DNA of 64,000 nucleotides, from assembly GCA_903835655.1 (NCBI GenBank), contig CAILNT010000031.1, positions 1 through 64,000 on the forward strand, read 5' to 3'. Below, one piece after another: positions 18,113 through 27,211 of the stretch (position 1 is the stretch's first letter; the number at the start of each line of letters is the position of its first letter). The stretch comes from an uncultured Pseudomonadota bacterium (GTDB lineage: Bacteria > Pseudomonadota > Gammaproteobacteria > Burkholderiales > Thiobacillaceae). The notes beneath the pieces were generated by a model, which worked only from the letters and a program-made list of their open reading frames with translations, was not told the DNA's origin and made no database searches. A program made the translations under genes and the position numbers.

Positions 18113-18244
18113 CCTCTAATTTTCCAGAGCCGGGGCACGGACTGCCGGCCTGACGTCCACGACGGGGCTCGCCCACCTTCGTCGCCCGGACCTCGGGTTC
18201 CCGCCGGGCCGCTTGCTGCATGCGGCCTGGCGTGCTTCTGCCGC

Positions 18245-18250
18245 TATAAT
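18245..18250 (+). promoter_or_regulatory. Putative -10 element upstream of argS
   Basis: A perfect TATAAT lies 28 bases before the argS start, in an otherwise GC-rich 165-base intergenic space. No good -35 box sits at the standard 17-base spacing, so the promoter may be of the extended -10 or activator-dependent type. Confidence 0.4.
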
Positions 18251-18277
18251 TCCGCGACTTTCCAGACGCATCCGGCC

Positions 18278-20014
18278 ATGACTGCCCATCTCGAACCCAA
18301 ATCCCATCTCCTCGCGCTGATCGAACAGGCCTTGCGCCAGGTCGCCGCGGACGCACAGCCCTTGATCGAACTGGATCGACCCAAGCAGTCCAGTCACGGC
18401 GATTTCGCCTGCAACGTGGCGATGCAACTGGGCCGGGTGTTGAAACGCAACCCGCGCGAATTGGCGCAGGCGATCATCGCCGCGCTGCCGGCCTCCCCCC
18501 TGTTGGAAAAGGCGGAAATCGCCGGCCCCGGCTTCATCAACCTGTTTCTCAAACCGGTGGCCTGGCAGGGCGTCGCGGCGCGGGTCCTGGAGCAGGGCCC
18601 GGCCTATGGCGGCGGCAATCAGGGTCTGGGCCAAAAGGTGCAAGTCGAGTTCGTTTCCGCCAACCCCACCGGCCCACTCCACGTAGGCCATGGGCGTGGG
18701 GCGGCCTTCGGCGCCAGTCTGAGCAACGTGCTCCAGATGGCGGGCTATGAGGTGCAGCGCGAGTACTACGTGAATGACGCCGGCCGCCAGATGGACATCC
18801 TGGCCCTCTCCACCTGGCTGCGTTACCTGGCCTTGTGCGGCGAGCCCGTGGCGTTCCCGGGTAACGCCTACCAGGGCGACTATGTGCAAACCATGGCGGA
18901 GGGCATCTATGCCCTGCATCAGACGCGCTACCGACGCGCCGCCGGAGACGTAGTACTGGCCGTTCCGGATGTCGCCACGGACGCCGATGGCCATCTCGAC
19001 GCGCTCATCGCCAACGCGAAGCATCTATTGGGCCCCGACTACGCCTATATCCACGGGTACGCGCTGGAAGAACAACTGGGCGATTGCCGCAACGACCTCA
19101 CCGAGTTCGGCGTCCTCTTCGACACCTGGTTTTCCGAGCGCACCCTGCACGAATCCGGTCTGATCGACCGCGCCGTCGAACAGATGCGGGAACACGGCCA
19201 TCTCTACGAGCAGAACGGCGCCCTCTGGTTCCGCTCCACGACCTTCGGCGACGAAAAGGATCGCGTGGTGCGCCGCGAGAACGGCATCTACACTTATTTC
19301 GCCGCCGACATCGCCTACCACATCAACAAATTCGAGCGCGGCTTCACGCGCGTGCTGGATGTCTGGGGCGCGGACCACCACGGCTATATCGCCCGCGTGA
19401 AGGGCGCGCTCACCGCGGCCGGCCTCGACGCCGACCGACTCACCGTGGCCCTGGTGCAGTTCGCCGTGCTCTACCGTAACGGCCAGAAGGCGTCGATGTC
19501 CACCCGTTCCGGCGAATTCGTCACCCTGCGCGAATTGCGTGCCGAAGTCGGCAACGACGCCGCACGCTTCTTCTACGTGCTGCGCAAATCCGAGCAGCAT
19601 CTGGATTTCGACCTCGACCTGGCCAAGTCGCAGAGCAACGACAACCCGGTCTATTACATCCAGTACGCCCACGCCCGGATATGCAGCGTGCTGGCCAGCT
19701 GGGGCGGCCTGGAGCGCGAACTTCAGGACGCCGACAGCCGCTTGTTGCAGGAACCCCAGGAGCTCGCCCTGCTCAAGCGGCTCGCCGAATTCCCGGAGAC
19801 CGTCAACGCCGCCGCGCGCGAGTTGTCGCCCCACGTGATCGCCTATTACCTCAGGGACCTGGCGGCCGACCTGCACGGCCTCTACGTGGCCTGTCGCTTC
19901 CTGGATGCGGATGAGGCCTTGAAGCAGGCGCGCCTGCTGCTGATCTCGGCCACGCGCAGGGTACTCAAGACGGGTTTGGCCCTGCTGGGCGTGAGCGCGC
20001 CGGAGAAGATGTAA
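18278..20014 (+). CDS. argS: Arginyl-tRNA synthetase
   Basis: A 578-residue class I synthetase that charges tRNA-Arg. It has the N-terminal additional domain (1-90), then SANPTGPLHVGHGRGAAFGA carrying the HIGH-type motif (about residues 127-146), then VWGADHHGYIARV in the core, and the C-terminal anticodon-binding DALR domain after VYYIQYAHARICSVL. The KMSKS-like site is degenerate (KASMSTRSGEF), as in many ArgRS. The usual length of about 580 is met. The next gene starts 4 bases after its stop. Confidence 0.96.
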   Translation: MTAHLEPKSHLLALIEQALRQVAADAQPLIELDRPKQSSHGDFACNVAMQLGRVLKRNPRELAQAIIAALPASPLLEKAEIAGPGFINLFLKPVAWQGVAARVLEQGPAYGGGNQGLGQKVQVEFVSANPTGPLHVGHGRGAAFGASLSNVLQMAGYEVQREYYVNDAGRQMDILALSTWLRYLALCGEPVAFPGNAYQGDYVQTMAEGIYALHQTRYRRAAGDVVLAVPDVATDADGHLDALIANAKHLLGPDYAYIHGYALEEQLGDCRNDLTEFGVLFDTWFSERTLHESGLIDRAVEQMREHGHLYEQNGALWFRSTTFGDEKDRVVRRENGIYTYFAADIAYHINKFERGFTRVLDVWGADHHGYIARVKGALTAAGLDADRLTVALVQFAVLYRNGQKASMSTRSGEFVTLRELRAEVGNDAARFFYVLRKSEQHLDFDLDLAKSQSNDNPVYYIQYAHARICSVLASWGGLERELQDADSRLLQEPQELALLKRLAEFPETVNAAARELSPHVIAYYLRDLAADLHGLYVACRFLDADEALKQARLLLISATRRVLKTGLALLGVSAPEKM

Positions 20015-20018
20015 ACCG

Positions 20019-20696
20019 ATGCCGCGTCGCGAAACGAAACCCGCCCGGCGCGAGGAGCCCAGGCGGGGGGGAAAGCCCCGCGGGCTGCTCCTGGGCCTGT
20101 TGATCGGTCTGGTCATCGGCCTGGTGGCCGCGGCTGGCCTGGCCTGGTTCTTCAATATTGGGAACAAGAGTTTCAAGTCGGTGGAACCCGCGCAGCGTGC
20201 TTCCACCCCAGTGCCTCATGAGCAGCCCGCAGAACCCGTGAAGGAAGCCGGTTCCAGGCAGGGCAGCGGCGAGCCGTCGACCGAAGTCAAGCCCGCCAAA
20301 CCCGTGAAGACCCGCAAGCATGCAGCCGTCGCGGCCGAACACAAGGTCACGGCGGCAAGTGAACCGACCTCGCGCGTCCCGCTTACCTTCTACGGCATCC
20401 TCCCGGGCGACAAGCCCGCCAAACCGGTGGAACCACCGAAATCCACAGAAATCTGGTGGCTACAGATCGCCGCCCTGAAGAATCCCGCCGATGCCGACAG
20501 GCTCAAGGCCCGTTTGAGCCTGCTGGGCTTGCGTGTTTCCACCCAGCAGATCGAAAGCACGGGCCAGAGCCTCTACCGGGTGCGCGTGGGCCCGTACAAA
20601 CGGGATGAGGATGCCTTTGCCGACCTGGATACCCTGTCGGCCAATAGCTACGAACCCAGATTGCTCAAGGAACCCGTGAAAGGAGTCTCGCCGTGA
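20019..20696 (+). CDS. SPOR domain-containing membrane protein (FtsN-like)
   Basis: A 225-residue bitopic inner-membrane protein. A basic N-terminus is followed by one membrane helix (LLLGLLIGLVIGLVAAAGLA, about residues 26-45), then a proline- and lysine-rich periplasmic linker and a C-terminal SPOR domain (about 145-222) with WWLQIAALKNPADADRLKAR and YRVRVGPYKRDEDA. SPOR domains bind denuded peptidoglycan at the septum, so a cell-division role like FtsN is likely. It sits between argS and dsbA in what looks like one operon and overlaps the dsbA start by four bases. Confidence 0.85.
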   Translation: MPRRETKPARREEPRRGGKPRGLLLGLLIGLVIGLVAAAGLAWFFNIGNKSFKSVEPAQRASTPVPHEQPAEPVKEAGSRQGSGEPSTEVKPAKPVKTRKHAAVAAEHKVTAASEPTSRVPLTFYGILPGDKPAKPVEPPKSTEIWWLQIAALKNPADADRLKARLSLLGLRVSTQQIESTGQSLYRVRVGPYKRDEDAFADLDTLSANSYEPRLLKEPVKGVSP

Positions 20697-21307
20697 TGAA
20701 ATATATTCTTCCGCTCGCGCTGCTGTTGCTCAGTGCCCCCGCCGTCGCGCTGGAATGGGGCAAGGACTATGTGGAAGTGCCCGCGCAGCCGACCGCGGTC
20801 AAGCGTGGCCAGGTCGAGGTGCTGGAATTCTTCTGGTACCGCTGTCCGCACTGTTTCCATATGGAGCCGGAACTCAATGCCTGGGCGAAGAAACTGCCCA
20901 GGAACGTGGTGCTCAAACGGGTGCCCGGCATCCTCAACGACGCCTGGGTGCCGCTTGCCCGAGCCTTCTACGCTCTGGAAGCGATCGGCATGCAGGAGAA
21001 GCTGCATGAGGCCTTGTTCCGCGCCATCCATGTCGAAGGCCTCGACCTTGACCCGCCCGGTGCCTTCCTCGACTGGGCCGCGAATAATGGCGCCGACCGC
21101 CAGAAACTCGCCGCCGCCTACGACAGCTTTGGCGTCGATACCGCGGTCATGCGTGCCTTGCAGCTGACTCGCGACTTCAAGCTCAGCGGCGTGCCCTCCT
21201 TCGTGGTCGACGGGAAATACACCACCTCCGCCTATCTCACGGGCGGGAACCCGCAGACCTTCAAAGTTCTGGACGAATTGATCGCAATGCAGAAAGCGAA
21301 GAAATGA
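20693..21307 (+). CDS. dsbA: Thiol:disulfide interchange protein DsbA
   Basis: A 204-residue periplasmic oxidase. The signal peptide is MMKYILPLALLLLSAPAVA. The thioredoxin-like domain carries the CPHC active site in FFWYRCPHCFHMEPEL, and the cis-Pro loop is seen as SGVPSFVVDGKY. It introduces disulfides into exported proteins and is reoxidised by DsbB. Two adjacent ATG codons (20693, 20696) could start it, and the first overlaps the SPOR gene stop. Argued as an operon with argS and the SPOR protein, it converges on fdxA, 3 bases away. Confidence 0.92.
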   Translation: MMKYILPLALLLLSAPAVALEWGKDYVEVPAQPTAVKRGQVEVLEFFWYRCPHCFHMEPELNAWAKKLPRNVVLKRVPGILNDAWVPLARAFYALEAIGMQEKLHEALFRAIHVEGLDLDPPGAFLDWAANNGADRQKLAAAYDSFGVDTAVMRALQLTRDFKLSGVPSFVVDGKYTTSAYLTGGNPQTFKVLDELIAMQKAKK

Positions 21308-21310
21308 TCC

Positions 21311-21634
21311 TCAGCGTTGCAGCAGATCGCGCTTCCCTTTCTGGCCGAGCCAGGCATCGGCATCGGCCAGCGCGGTTTTTTTGTCGCTGATCACCGGCCA
21401 GGACTGGCATAATTCGGCGTTGAGGGCGATGAAATCGAACTGCTCCGCAGGAACGTCGTCCTCGGCGAAGATGGCCTCGGCCGGGCATTCCGCCACGCAC
21501 AATGAGCAATCGATGCATTCTTCCGGGTCGATCACCAGGAAGTTGGGGCCTTCGTGAAAGCAGTCCACCGGGCAGACTTCCACGCAATCACCATATTTGC
21601 AGTTGATGCAGTTCTCGGTAACAACATAGGCCAT
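21311..21634 (-). CDS. fdxA: Ferredoxin FdxA (7Fe-8S type)
   Basis: A 107-residue electron carrier. It opens [20 protein letters not shown] and continues [20 protein letters not shown], giving the cysteine pattern of a 3Fe-4S plus 4Fe-4S ferredoxin. The second cluster motif is [12 protein letters not shown]. The tail (about 60-107) is the extension typical of FdxA. The protein is cytoplasmic and probably supplies low-potential electrons. It is convergent with dsbA and divergent from trxA. Confidence 0.93.
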   Translation of the reverse strand: MAYVVTENCINCKYGDCVEVCPVDCFHEGPNFLVIDPEECIDCSLCVAECPAEAIFAEDDVPAEQFDFIALNAELCQSWPVISDKKTALADADAWLGQKGKRDLLQR

Positions 21635-21768
21635 TCTTTCCTCTCCCTTACTTTTTCGCTAGGATAGCGGCCAGTCTACGCACCCATGACGTTCTCCGGC
21701 CATACCCTGGCCGACATCATACGATCTTCCCGGCAGCACCCGCTGTTCATCCCTTCCGAGGTTCCACA

Positions 21769-22095
21769 ATGAGCGAACACATCCACTACGTCACCGACGA
21801 CACTTTCGATCAGGAAGTCCTGCAATCCCCGCTACCCGTCCTGGTTGACTACTGGGCCGACTGGTGCGGTCCTTGCAAGATGATCTCCCCGATCCTTGAC
21901 GAAGTGGCGCGAGAGTATGCGGGTCGCCTCAAGGTCGCCAAGCTCAACATCGACGAGAACCAGGCGACCCCGCCGAAATTCGGCATCCGCGGCATTCCCA
22001 CCCTGATGATTTTCAAGAACGGAAACGTCGAAGCCACCAAAGTCGGCGCGCTTTCCAAGTCGCAACTCACCGCCTTTGTTGACAGTAACATCTAA
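21769..22095 (+). CDS. trxA: Thioredoxin TrxA
   Basis: A 108-residue thioredoxin with the active site [10 protein letters not shown] and the cis-Pro in [13 protein letters not shown]. It reduces protein disulfides in the cytosol. The gene is followed 116 bases later by rho, the same trxA-rho order found in many proteobacteria. A GAGGTTCCACA sequence gives the ribosome binding site. Confidence 0.95.
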   Translation: MSEHIHYVTDDTFDQEVLQSPLPVLVDYWADWCGPCKMISPILDEVAREYAGRLKVAKLNIDENQATPPKFGIRGIPTLMIFKNGNVEATKVGALSKSQLTAFVDSNI

Positions 22096-22211
22096 GTTCA
22101 GTTAGCTTCACGGCGTCCGGCGTTCTGCTGGATGCCAACTCCCTCCGCAAGACCTCCCGCCTTTCCGCCGCCGGCCTTTGCCGCTGGTGCTGCCACCATT
22201 ACCCAAAATCC

Positions 22212-23471
22212 ATGCACCTATCAGAACTCAAGCAATTGCACGTCAGCCAGCTTCTCGAAATGGCCGAAGCAGAAAACATCGAGAATGCCAACCGCATGCG
22301 CAAGCAGGAGCTCATCTTCGCGCTGCTCAAGAAGAAGGCAAAGAACGGCGAGAGCATCTACGGCGACGGCGTGCTGGAGATACTGCCCGACGGTTTCGGC
22401 TTCCTGCGCTCGCCAGACACCTCCTATCTATCCAATCCGGATGACATCTACATCTCGCCTTCGCAGATACGCCGATTCAATCTGCATACCGGCGACAACA
22501 TCGAGGGTGAGATCCGCACCCCCAAGGACGGCGAGCGCTATTTCGCGCTGATCAAGCTTGACAAGGCCAACGGCGGCCCTGTGGAAGCGTTGAAGCACAA
22601 GATCCTGTTCGAGAACCTCACCCCCCTGTTCCCCAACCAGCCGTTCCGGCTGGAGCGCGACATCAAGTCGGAAGAGAACATGACCGGGCGCATGGTCGAC
22701 ATCGTCGCCCCCATCGGCAAGGGCTCGCGCGGACTCCTCGTCGCCAGCCCCAAGTCGGGCAAAACGGTGATGCTGCAACACATCGCCCACGCCCTCTCCG
22801 CCAATTACCCGGACGCCGTCCTCATCGTCCTCCTGATCGATGAGCGGCCCGAAGAAGTCACGGAAATGCAGCGTACCGTGCGCGGTGAAGTGGTGGCCTC
22901 CACCTTCGACGAGCCGGCCAGCCGCCACGTCCAGGTCGCCGAGATGGTCATCGCCAAGGCCAAGCGCCTGGTGGAACACAAGAAGGACGTGGTGATCCTG
23001 CTCGACTCCATCACCCGACTGGCGCGCGCCTACAACACCGTACAGCCAACCTCCGGCAAGGTACTCACCGGCGGTGTCGATGCCAACGCCCTGCAAAAAC
23101 CCAAACGCTTCTTCGGCGCCGCCCGCAACATCGAGGAAGGCGGCTCCCTGACCATCATCGCCACCGCCCTGATCGACACCGGCTCGCGCATGGATGACGT
23201 GATCTACGAGGAATTCAAGGGCACCGGCAACATGGAAATCCACCTGGACCGGCGCATGGCGGAGAAGCGGGTCTACCCCGCCATCAACGTCAACCGCTCC
23301 GGCACCCGCAAGGAGGAACTCCTGATCGAAGCGAGCGTGCTGCAGAAAATCTGGGTGTTGCGCAAACTGCTCTACCCAATGGACGATCTGGAAGCGATGG
23401 AGTTCCTGAGCGACAAGATCCGCGCCACCAAGAACAACGCGGAATTCTTCGATTCGATGCGGCGCGGTTGA
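22212..23471 (+). CDS. rho: Transcription termination factor Rho
   Basis: A 419-residue hexameric RNA helicase. It shows the N-terminal helical domain ([19 protein letters not shown]), the RNA-binding cold-shock domain ([17 protein letters not shown]), Walker A ([15 protein letters not shown], about 171-185), Walker B ([15 protein letters not shown]) and the C-terminal Q/R-loop regions. This is a full-length standard Rho. The 116-base leader after trxA is C-rich and poor in G, as expected for a rut-like leader in a self-regulated rho; that is inference. Confidence 0.97.
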   Translation: MHLSELKQLHVSQLLEMAEAENIENANRMRKQELIFALLKKKAKNGESIYGDGVLEILPDGFGFLRSPDTSYLSNPDDIYISPSQIRRFNLHTGDNIEGEIRTPKDGERYFALIKLDKANGGPVEALKHKILFENLTPLFPNQPFRLERDIKSEENMTGRMVDIVAPIGKGSRGLLVASPKSGKTVMLQHIAHALSANYPDAVLIVLLIDERPEEVTEMQRTVRGEVVASTFDEPASRHVQVAEMVIAKAKRLVEHKKDVVILLDSITRLARAYNTVQPTSGKVLTGGVDANALQKPKRFFGAARNIEEGGSLTIIATALIDTGSRMDDVIYEEFKGTGNMEIHLDRRMAEKRVYPAINVNRSGTRKEELLIEASVLQKIWVLRKLLYPMDDLEAMEFLSDKIRATKNNAEFFDSMRRG

Positions 23472-23497
23472 CTCGACACCTCGCCCGCCGCGACGGG

Positions 23498-24037
23498 CTA
23501 CACCATCACCAGACCCAGCAGGCCCAGCACCAGCACCAGGATTCCGACCATGACCAGGTTGGGCTTGGGATCGACCAGGTGCTGGCGCACCTCCAGTTCG
23601 ACCCGGTTCAGCGGGATGCTGGGTGCGTTGGCCGGCAGGATTTCCAACCGGTAACGTCCCTCCTTCACGACCTGGAACAACACCAGATGCGACTTGAACA
23701 CCGGGTTGCTGTTGCCGGTGCTGCCCGCGTTCAGCTCGAAACCCAGGGGTTTTGCCACTTCACCGTTGCGGCTGAGCATCGCGGCGTACATGTCCTTGGG
23801 GGGCCGACCCTCATCCATGTTCGGCGCGAAACTGCCCTGTGATTTCAGGATCAGTCCGACGGGCGCCATATCCGCCGTCATGTTGAACTCCGCCGAACGC
23901 CAGGTTCCGGCCGCCGCGTCCTGCTTCGCCAGGGGCACCACCACGGCGACGCTGCCCGAGTAGAACTTGGCGTAGATCCAGTAGACCGGGCCAAGGAATA
24001 TGCCGGTGGCGAGGAGTATCAGTGAGATGGTTTTCAT
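23498..24037 (-). CDS. Hypothetical membrane protein with two terminal helices
   Basis: I do not recognise this 179-residue protein. It has an N-terminal hydrophobic segment (MKTISLILLATGIFLGPVYW) and a C-terminal one (NLVMVGILVLVLGLLGLVMV). The middle 120 residues should lie in the periplasm and appear beta-rich (GTWRSAEFNMTADMAPVGLI, then FKSHLVLFQVVKEGRYRLEI). It is convergent with rho and divergent from the decayed defence locus. No catalytic motif is visible. Confidence 0.6.
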   Translation of the reverse strand: MKTISLILLATGIFLGPVYWIYAKFYSGSVAVVVPLAKQDAAAGTWRSAEFNMTADMAPVGLILKSQGSFAPNMDEGRPPKDMYAAMLSRNGEVAKPLGFELNAGSTGNSNPVFKSHLVLFQVVKEGRYRLEILPANAPSIPLNRVELEVRQHLVDPKPNLVMVGILVLVLGLLGLVMV

Positions 24038-24136
24038 GGGGCGGCTCAGTCAGCGGTTTCGAGAGGGCAGGATAGTAGCGCATGGTGCCGGTCAATCAGA
24101 ACGGCTTCGAGTCGCGCGCCCCTCTCGCGGGTGGTT

Positions 24137-24169
24137 CAGGCGGTCGCCGTCAGAACAGGCGACCGCCTG
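24137..24169. repeat. Perfect 12-bp inverted repeat (hairpin)
   Basis: The arms CAGGCGGTCGCC (24137-24148) and GGCGACCGCCTG (24158-24169) are perfectly complementary, with a 9-base loop. No T run follows on either strand, so it is not a typical terminator. It sits at the edge of the hsdM remnant and may mark a deletion junction or an old mobile element end. Confidence 0.6.
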
Positions 24170-24324
24170 CGAAAGTTCGATATAATCCTGGCCGCCCCCC
24201 GTATTCCATCAAACAGGGGGACCGCAGCGCCTGGGAGAGGGACAAAAGGGGCCGCAACTTCCTCGGCACCGCGCCGCAAGGCCGCGCCGACTACGCCTTC
24301 CAGCAGCACATCCTGGCCAGTCTA
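24164..24324 (+). pseudogene. hsdM: Type I restriction-modification methyltransferase HsdM remnant
   Basis: A fragment of the catalytic core of HsdM. One frame gives RLRKFDIILA, the other continues PPYSIKQGDRSAWERDKRGR then NFLGTAPQGRADYAFQQHIL. Together they read like the family motif LA-N-P-P-Y-S-I-K followed by the GTPPQGRADYAF block. The frame changes at about 24196, and the key Asn of the NPPY motif is not encoded in the first frame. Only about 55 residues survive of roughly 500. A ruined gene with no activity. Confidence 0.65.
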
Positions 24325-24558
24325 CGCGACGTGTTCGTGCGGGCCTATGAGCGGTCCTGCCAACAATATGTCGCCGTGCACCAGCAACTCGTGCCTCCCG
24401 ATGCCTTGCGCCTGCGCTACCGCGCCCAGCTATCCAGACTGGTCGCCACCATGGTGCTGGAGGAGTTCAACACCCTACACGCCGGCAACGCCATCCGCTT
24501 CGGCCTGCGTCCAATCGAGTTCGCTGCATGGCTGGAGAGGAACGACGGGAATGACTGA
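24325..24558 (+). pseudogene. Fic/DOC family protein C-terminal remnant
   Basis: Directly joined to the hsdM fragment in the same frame, these 77 residues read DVFVRAYERSCQQYVAVHQQ, then LRYRAQLSRLVATM, then LHAGNAIRFGLRPIEFAAWL. This resembles the C-terminal region of Fic-type AMP transferases from memory. The catalytic HxFxxGNG motif is absent and part of the helix between is missing. The identification is moderate and needs a database search. Confidence 0.45.
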
Positions 24559-24880
24559 AAAACAGATCAAGCCAGGCAGGAAGGTCTGGCGCTTCGAGCA
24601 GATGGCGACCAACGTCAATGTGCGCATCGACAACCCATCCGAATCCGGCATGGAGCATTACGTCGGGCTGGAACATCTCGATCCCGATTCGTTGCGGATT
24701 CGGCGCTGGGGCAGCCCGGACGATGTGGAAGCCACCAAGCTGATGCTCAAGAAGGGCGACATCATCTTCGGCCGGCGGCGGGCCTATCAGCGCAAGCTGG
24801 GGGTGGCCGAATTCGACGGCATCTGCTCGGCCCACGCGATGGTGCTACGCGCCAAGCCCGAAGTGGTGCTACCGGTACAG
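24551..24880 (+). pseudogene. hsdS: Type I restriction specificity subunit HsdS, N-terminal remnant
   Basis: Starts with ATG at 24551, overlapping the Fic fragment by eight bases. About 110 residues match the first target-recognition domain of HsdS: KVWRFEQMATNVNVRIDNPS, then HYVGLEHLDPDSLRIRRW, then KKGDIIFGRRRAYQRKLGVA and GICSAHAMVLRAKP. After about 24880 the frame enters unrelated sequence just before the M1 peptidase. The second recognition domain is missing, so the gene is broken. Confidence 0.75.
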
Positions 24881-24917
24881 CCCGTGTGTGTTGACATGAC
24901 GAACCTGGGGACCCTAG

Positions 24918-26888
24918 ATGCGCATTTTGCTGTTGTTTCTCACCTGCCTCCCGGCATGGGCGGCAGGGTTGCCGCACCTGGAACTGGACCTGCAACTGGA
25001 CCCCTGCCAGGGAATGCTGGCGGCCGATGCCAGCCTGACCGTCCAGGCCGACCACCTCGATGTCACGCTGCTTCCCTCACTGCGACTTACCCGCCTGCTC
25101 ATAGACGGCCAGCCGCAATCCCTCACCTTCCGTCCTGACGGAACGATCCACCTGAGACTGGCCGGCGGCCCCCCGCACAAGATCGAGTTGGCTTATCAGG
25201 GCAAGTTGCCCCCGCTGGCGGACCTGGACCATAAGGAGGTGCTCGCCCATCTGTCGCCCATGGCTTCCGAACGGGGCAGCTTCCTGCCCGCCGGCAGCGG
25301 CTGGTATCCCGACCCCGGCGTACCGTTCAGCTACCGGGTGAACCTGAGTCTGCCCGCGGGGCAAAAAGGCCTGGTGCCTGGCACCCTGGTACGGGAGTCG
25401 GAGCAGGCCGGCTATCAGGCCGAATACGCCTTTCCCCAGTTTGCCGAGGGCATCGACCTGATAGCCGGGCCCTATGTGGTGCAGGAACGCCTGATTCCCC
25501 TGACCGGGCAGCCGCCCCTGCGCCTGCGCACCTGGTTTTATGCCGACCTGGACGATCTGGCGGCGGCTTATCTCGATGACGCGGCTCGCTATATCGCCCG
25601 CTACAGCGAGCGCATCGGCCCCTATCCGTTCGACGCCTTCAGCGTGGTGGCTGGCCCCCTGCCCACCGGTTTCGGTATGCCCAGCCTCACCTATCTGGGC
25701 CGGGAGGTGCTGCGTCTGCCCTTCATCCGCGCCACTTCGCTGGGCCACGAGGTGCTGCACAACTGGTGGGGCAACGGCGTGATCCCGGACTACACCACGG
25801 GCAACTGGTCCGAGGGGCTCACCACCTTCATGGCCGACTACGCCTACAAGGAAGACCAGTCGCCGGATGCCGCGAAGGAAGCGCGCCTGGCCTGGCTACG
25901 CGACCTGGCCGCCGTGCCGGAGGCTGAGGACACGCCACTTTCCGCCTTCACCGCCCGCCACCACGGTATCTCCTCCATCATCGGCTACGACAAGGCCGCC
26001 ATGGTCTTTCTCATGCTGCGCGACCGCATCGGCGCCGCAGCGTTTGAACGTGGCATGCGCCTGTTCTGGCAGCGCCACAGGTTCCAGCGTGCTGGCTGGG
26101 CCGACCTGGAACACGACCTGGGCGAAGCGGCGGGGCAGGACCTGGGGGACTATTTCCGGCAATGGGTGGTACGTACCGGGGCGCCACGGCTGCGGATCAG
26201 CCAGGTGCATCGGGCCGACGGCAGGCTGAAGGTGGTTCTGGAGCAAAGCGCTCCGCCGTACTCGTTACTGGTGCCCCTGCGCCTGGTTTCGCCGACACGG
26301 ACCGAAACCCGCTGGCTGCCGCTGGAGCAAACCGTCACCAGCGTCTGCCTGCCTGCGTCCGACCCGGTCCAGGCGCTGGATCTGGATCCGGATTACCGCA
26401 TCTGGCGGCGCGTGGCGGCGGATCGCTTCCCGCCCATCCTGCGCGAAGTGTTGGTAGCGCCGCGGGTGGGACTGTTGCTGGCAGAAGCCGATGTCAACCT
26501 GGGCCAGGTTGCCGCCGACCTGGCCGAACGATTGCTGGATACCCGGCCGGAAACCCTGCGGGAAGCCGATTTCGGACTTTCCGGCCAGGAACCCGTGCTG
26601 ATCGTCGGACGCATGGAGCCGGTCGCAACCCTTCTAGCCAGGCTGGGACTGCCGCTGCAGCCGCCGCAATTGGCCGGCCCTGGCAGCGCCAAGGTCTGGG
26701 CGGCGCGCACCGCGACCGGCCGTCCATACCTGGTGATTGCGGTGCGGGATAGCGCGGCGATGCACGCCCTGCAACGCCCGCTACCCCACTATGGGCGCCA
26801 GAGCTGGCTGGTGTTCGACGCCGCCCGCGCGCTGAACAAGGGCGTCTGGCCGGTTCTTCCTGAGCGCCTCGAGGTACAAGTGCCTTGA
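24918..26888 (+). CDS. M1 family metallopeptidase (aminopeptidase-like)
   Basis: A 656-residue exported zinc peptidase. The signal peptide is MRILLLFLTCLPAWA. The zinc site HEVLHNWWGN (HExxH, about residues 278-287) is followed by the third ligand in NWSEGLTTFMADY, and a GFGMPSLTYLG segment precedes it, standing in the position of the M1 GxMEN exopeptidase motif but not matching it. Hence an aminopeptidase activity is uncertain. The C-terminal 200 residues have no domain I recognise. It is intact but flanked on both sides by decayed mobile genes, and its start lies 38 bases after the hsdS break. Confidence 0.82.
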   Translation: MRILLLFLTCLPAWAAGLPHLELDLQLDPCQGMLAADASLTVQADHLDVTLLPSLRLTRLLIDGQPQSLTFRPDGTIHLRLAGGPPHKIELAYQGKLPPLADLDHKEVLAHLSPMASERGSFLPAGSGWYPDPGVPFSYRVNLSLPAGQKGLVPGTLVRESEQAGYQAEYAFPQFAEGIDLIAGPYVVQERLIPLTGQPPLRLRTWFYADLDDLAAAYLDDAARYIARYSERIGPYPFDAFSVVAGPLPTGFGMPSLTYLGREVLRLPFIRATSLGHEVLHNWWGNGVIPDYTTGNWSEGLTTFMADYAYKEDQSPDAAKEARLAWLRDLAAVPEAEDTPLSAFTARHHGISSIIGYDKAAMVFLMLRDRIGAAAFERGMRLFWQRHRFQRAGWADLEHDLGEAAGQDLGDYFRQWVVRTGAPRLRISQVHRADGRLKVVLEQSAPPYSLLVPLRLVSPTRTETRWLPLEQTVTSVCLPASDPVQALDLDPDYRIWRRVAADRFPPILREVLVAPRVGLLLAEADVNLGQVAADLAERLLDTRPETLREADFGLSGQEPVLIVGRMEPVATLLARLGLPLQPPQLAGPGSAKVWAARTATGRPYLVIAVRDSAAMHALQRPLPHYGRQSWLVFDAARALNKGVWPVLPERLEVQVP

Positions 26889-26929
26889 GCGTCATCACGT
26901 GCGGCCAGCCCTGCGCGAGCGGTGTATGG

Positions 26930-27160
26930 CCCCAATAACAATCCTGTCTGATAACCACCGTCTGCCCGGCCAGGGAAATGCGTGCAGTCGCCGAGAAACT
27001 GAATGCGCCCATCGGCAACGTAGGGGTGACACACGAGCGGGCGGGGCTCCGGCAGACCTGCTCCATGCTGAGCATTATTTCCCACACCAACCGGACTGAT
27101 GACCACGGCATGAGTCACCCTGGCAAAATAAAGCCCAGGAAAGTCGATGTGTGTGGCCAT
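26930..27160 (-). pseudogene. Decayed phage-type gene (DUF6527-like)
   Basis: On the minus strand from an ATG at 27160 one frame reads ATHIDFPGLYFARVTHAVVI and later CHPYVADGRIQFLGDCTH. The next frame then gives SLAGQTVVIRQD. A CHSFVxDGRIQFLxDCTHxLAGQTV signature is what I remember of the DUF6527 family of phage-associated proteins. At least one frameshift (near 26972) breaks it. No other gene lies in this 323-base gap. Identification is from memory. Confidence 0.4.
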
Positions 27161-27211
27161 GCAAATTCTCATAATCGTAACTATCTGTAACAAGAAGGTA
27201 TTAAGTCACTC

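Noticed and set aside
22132-22551. Possible rho leader peptide
   Set aside because: Runs far into rho in another frame with composition of a shadow ORF; no evidence for a leader gene.
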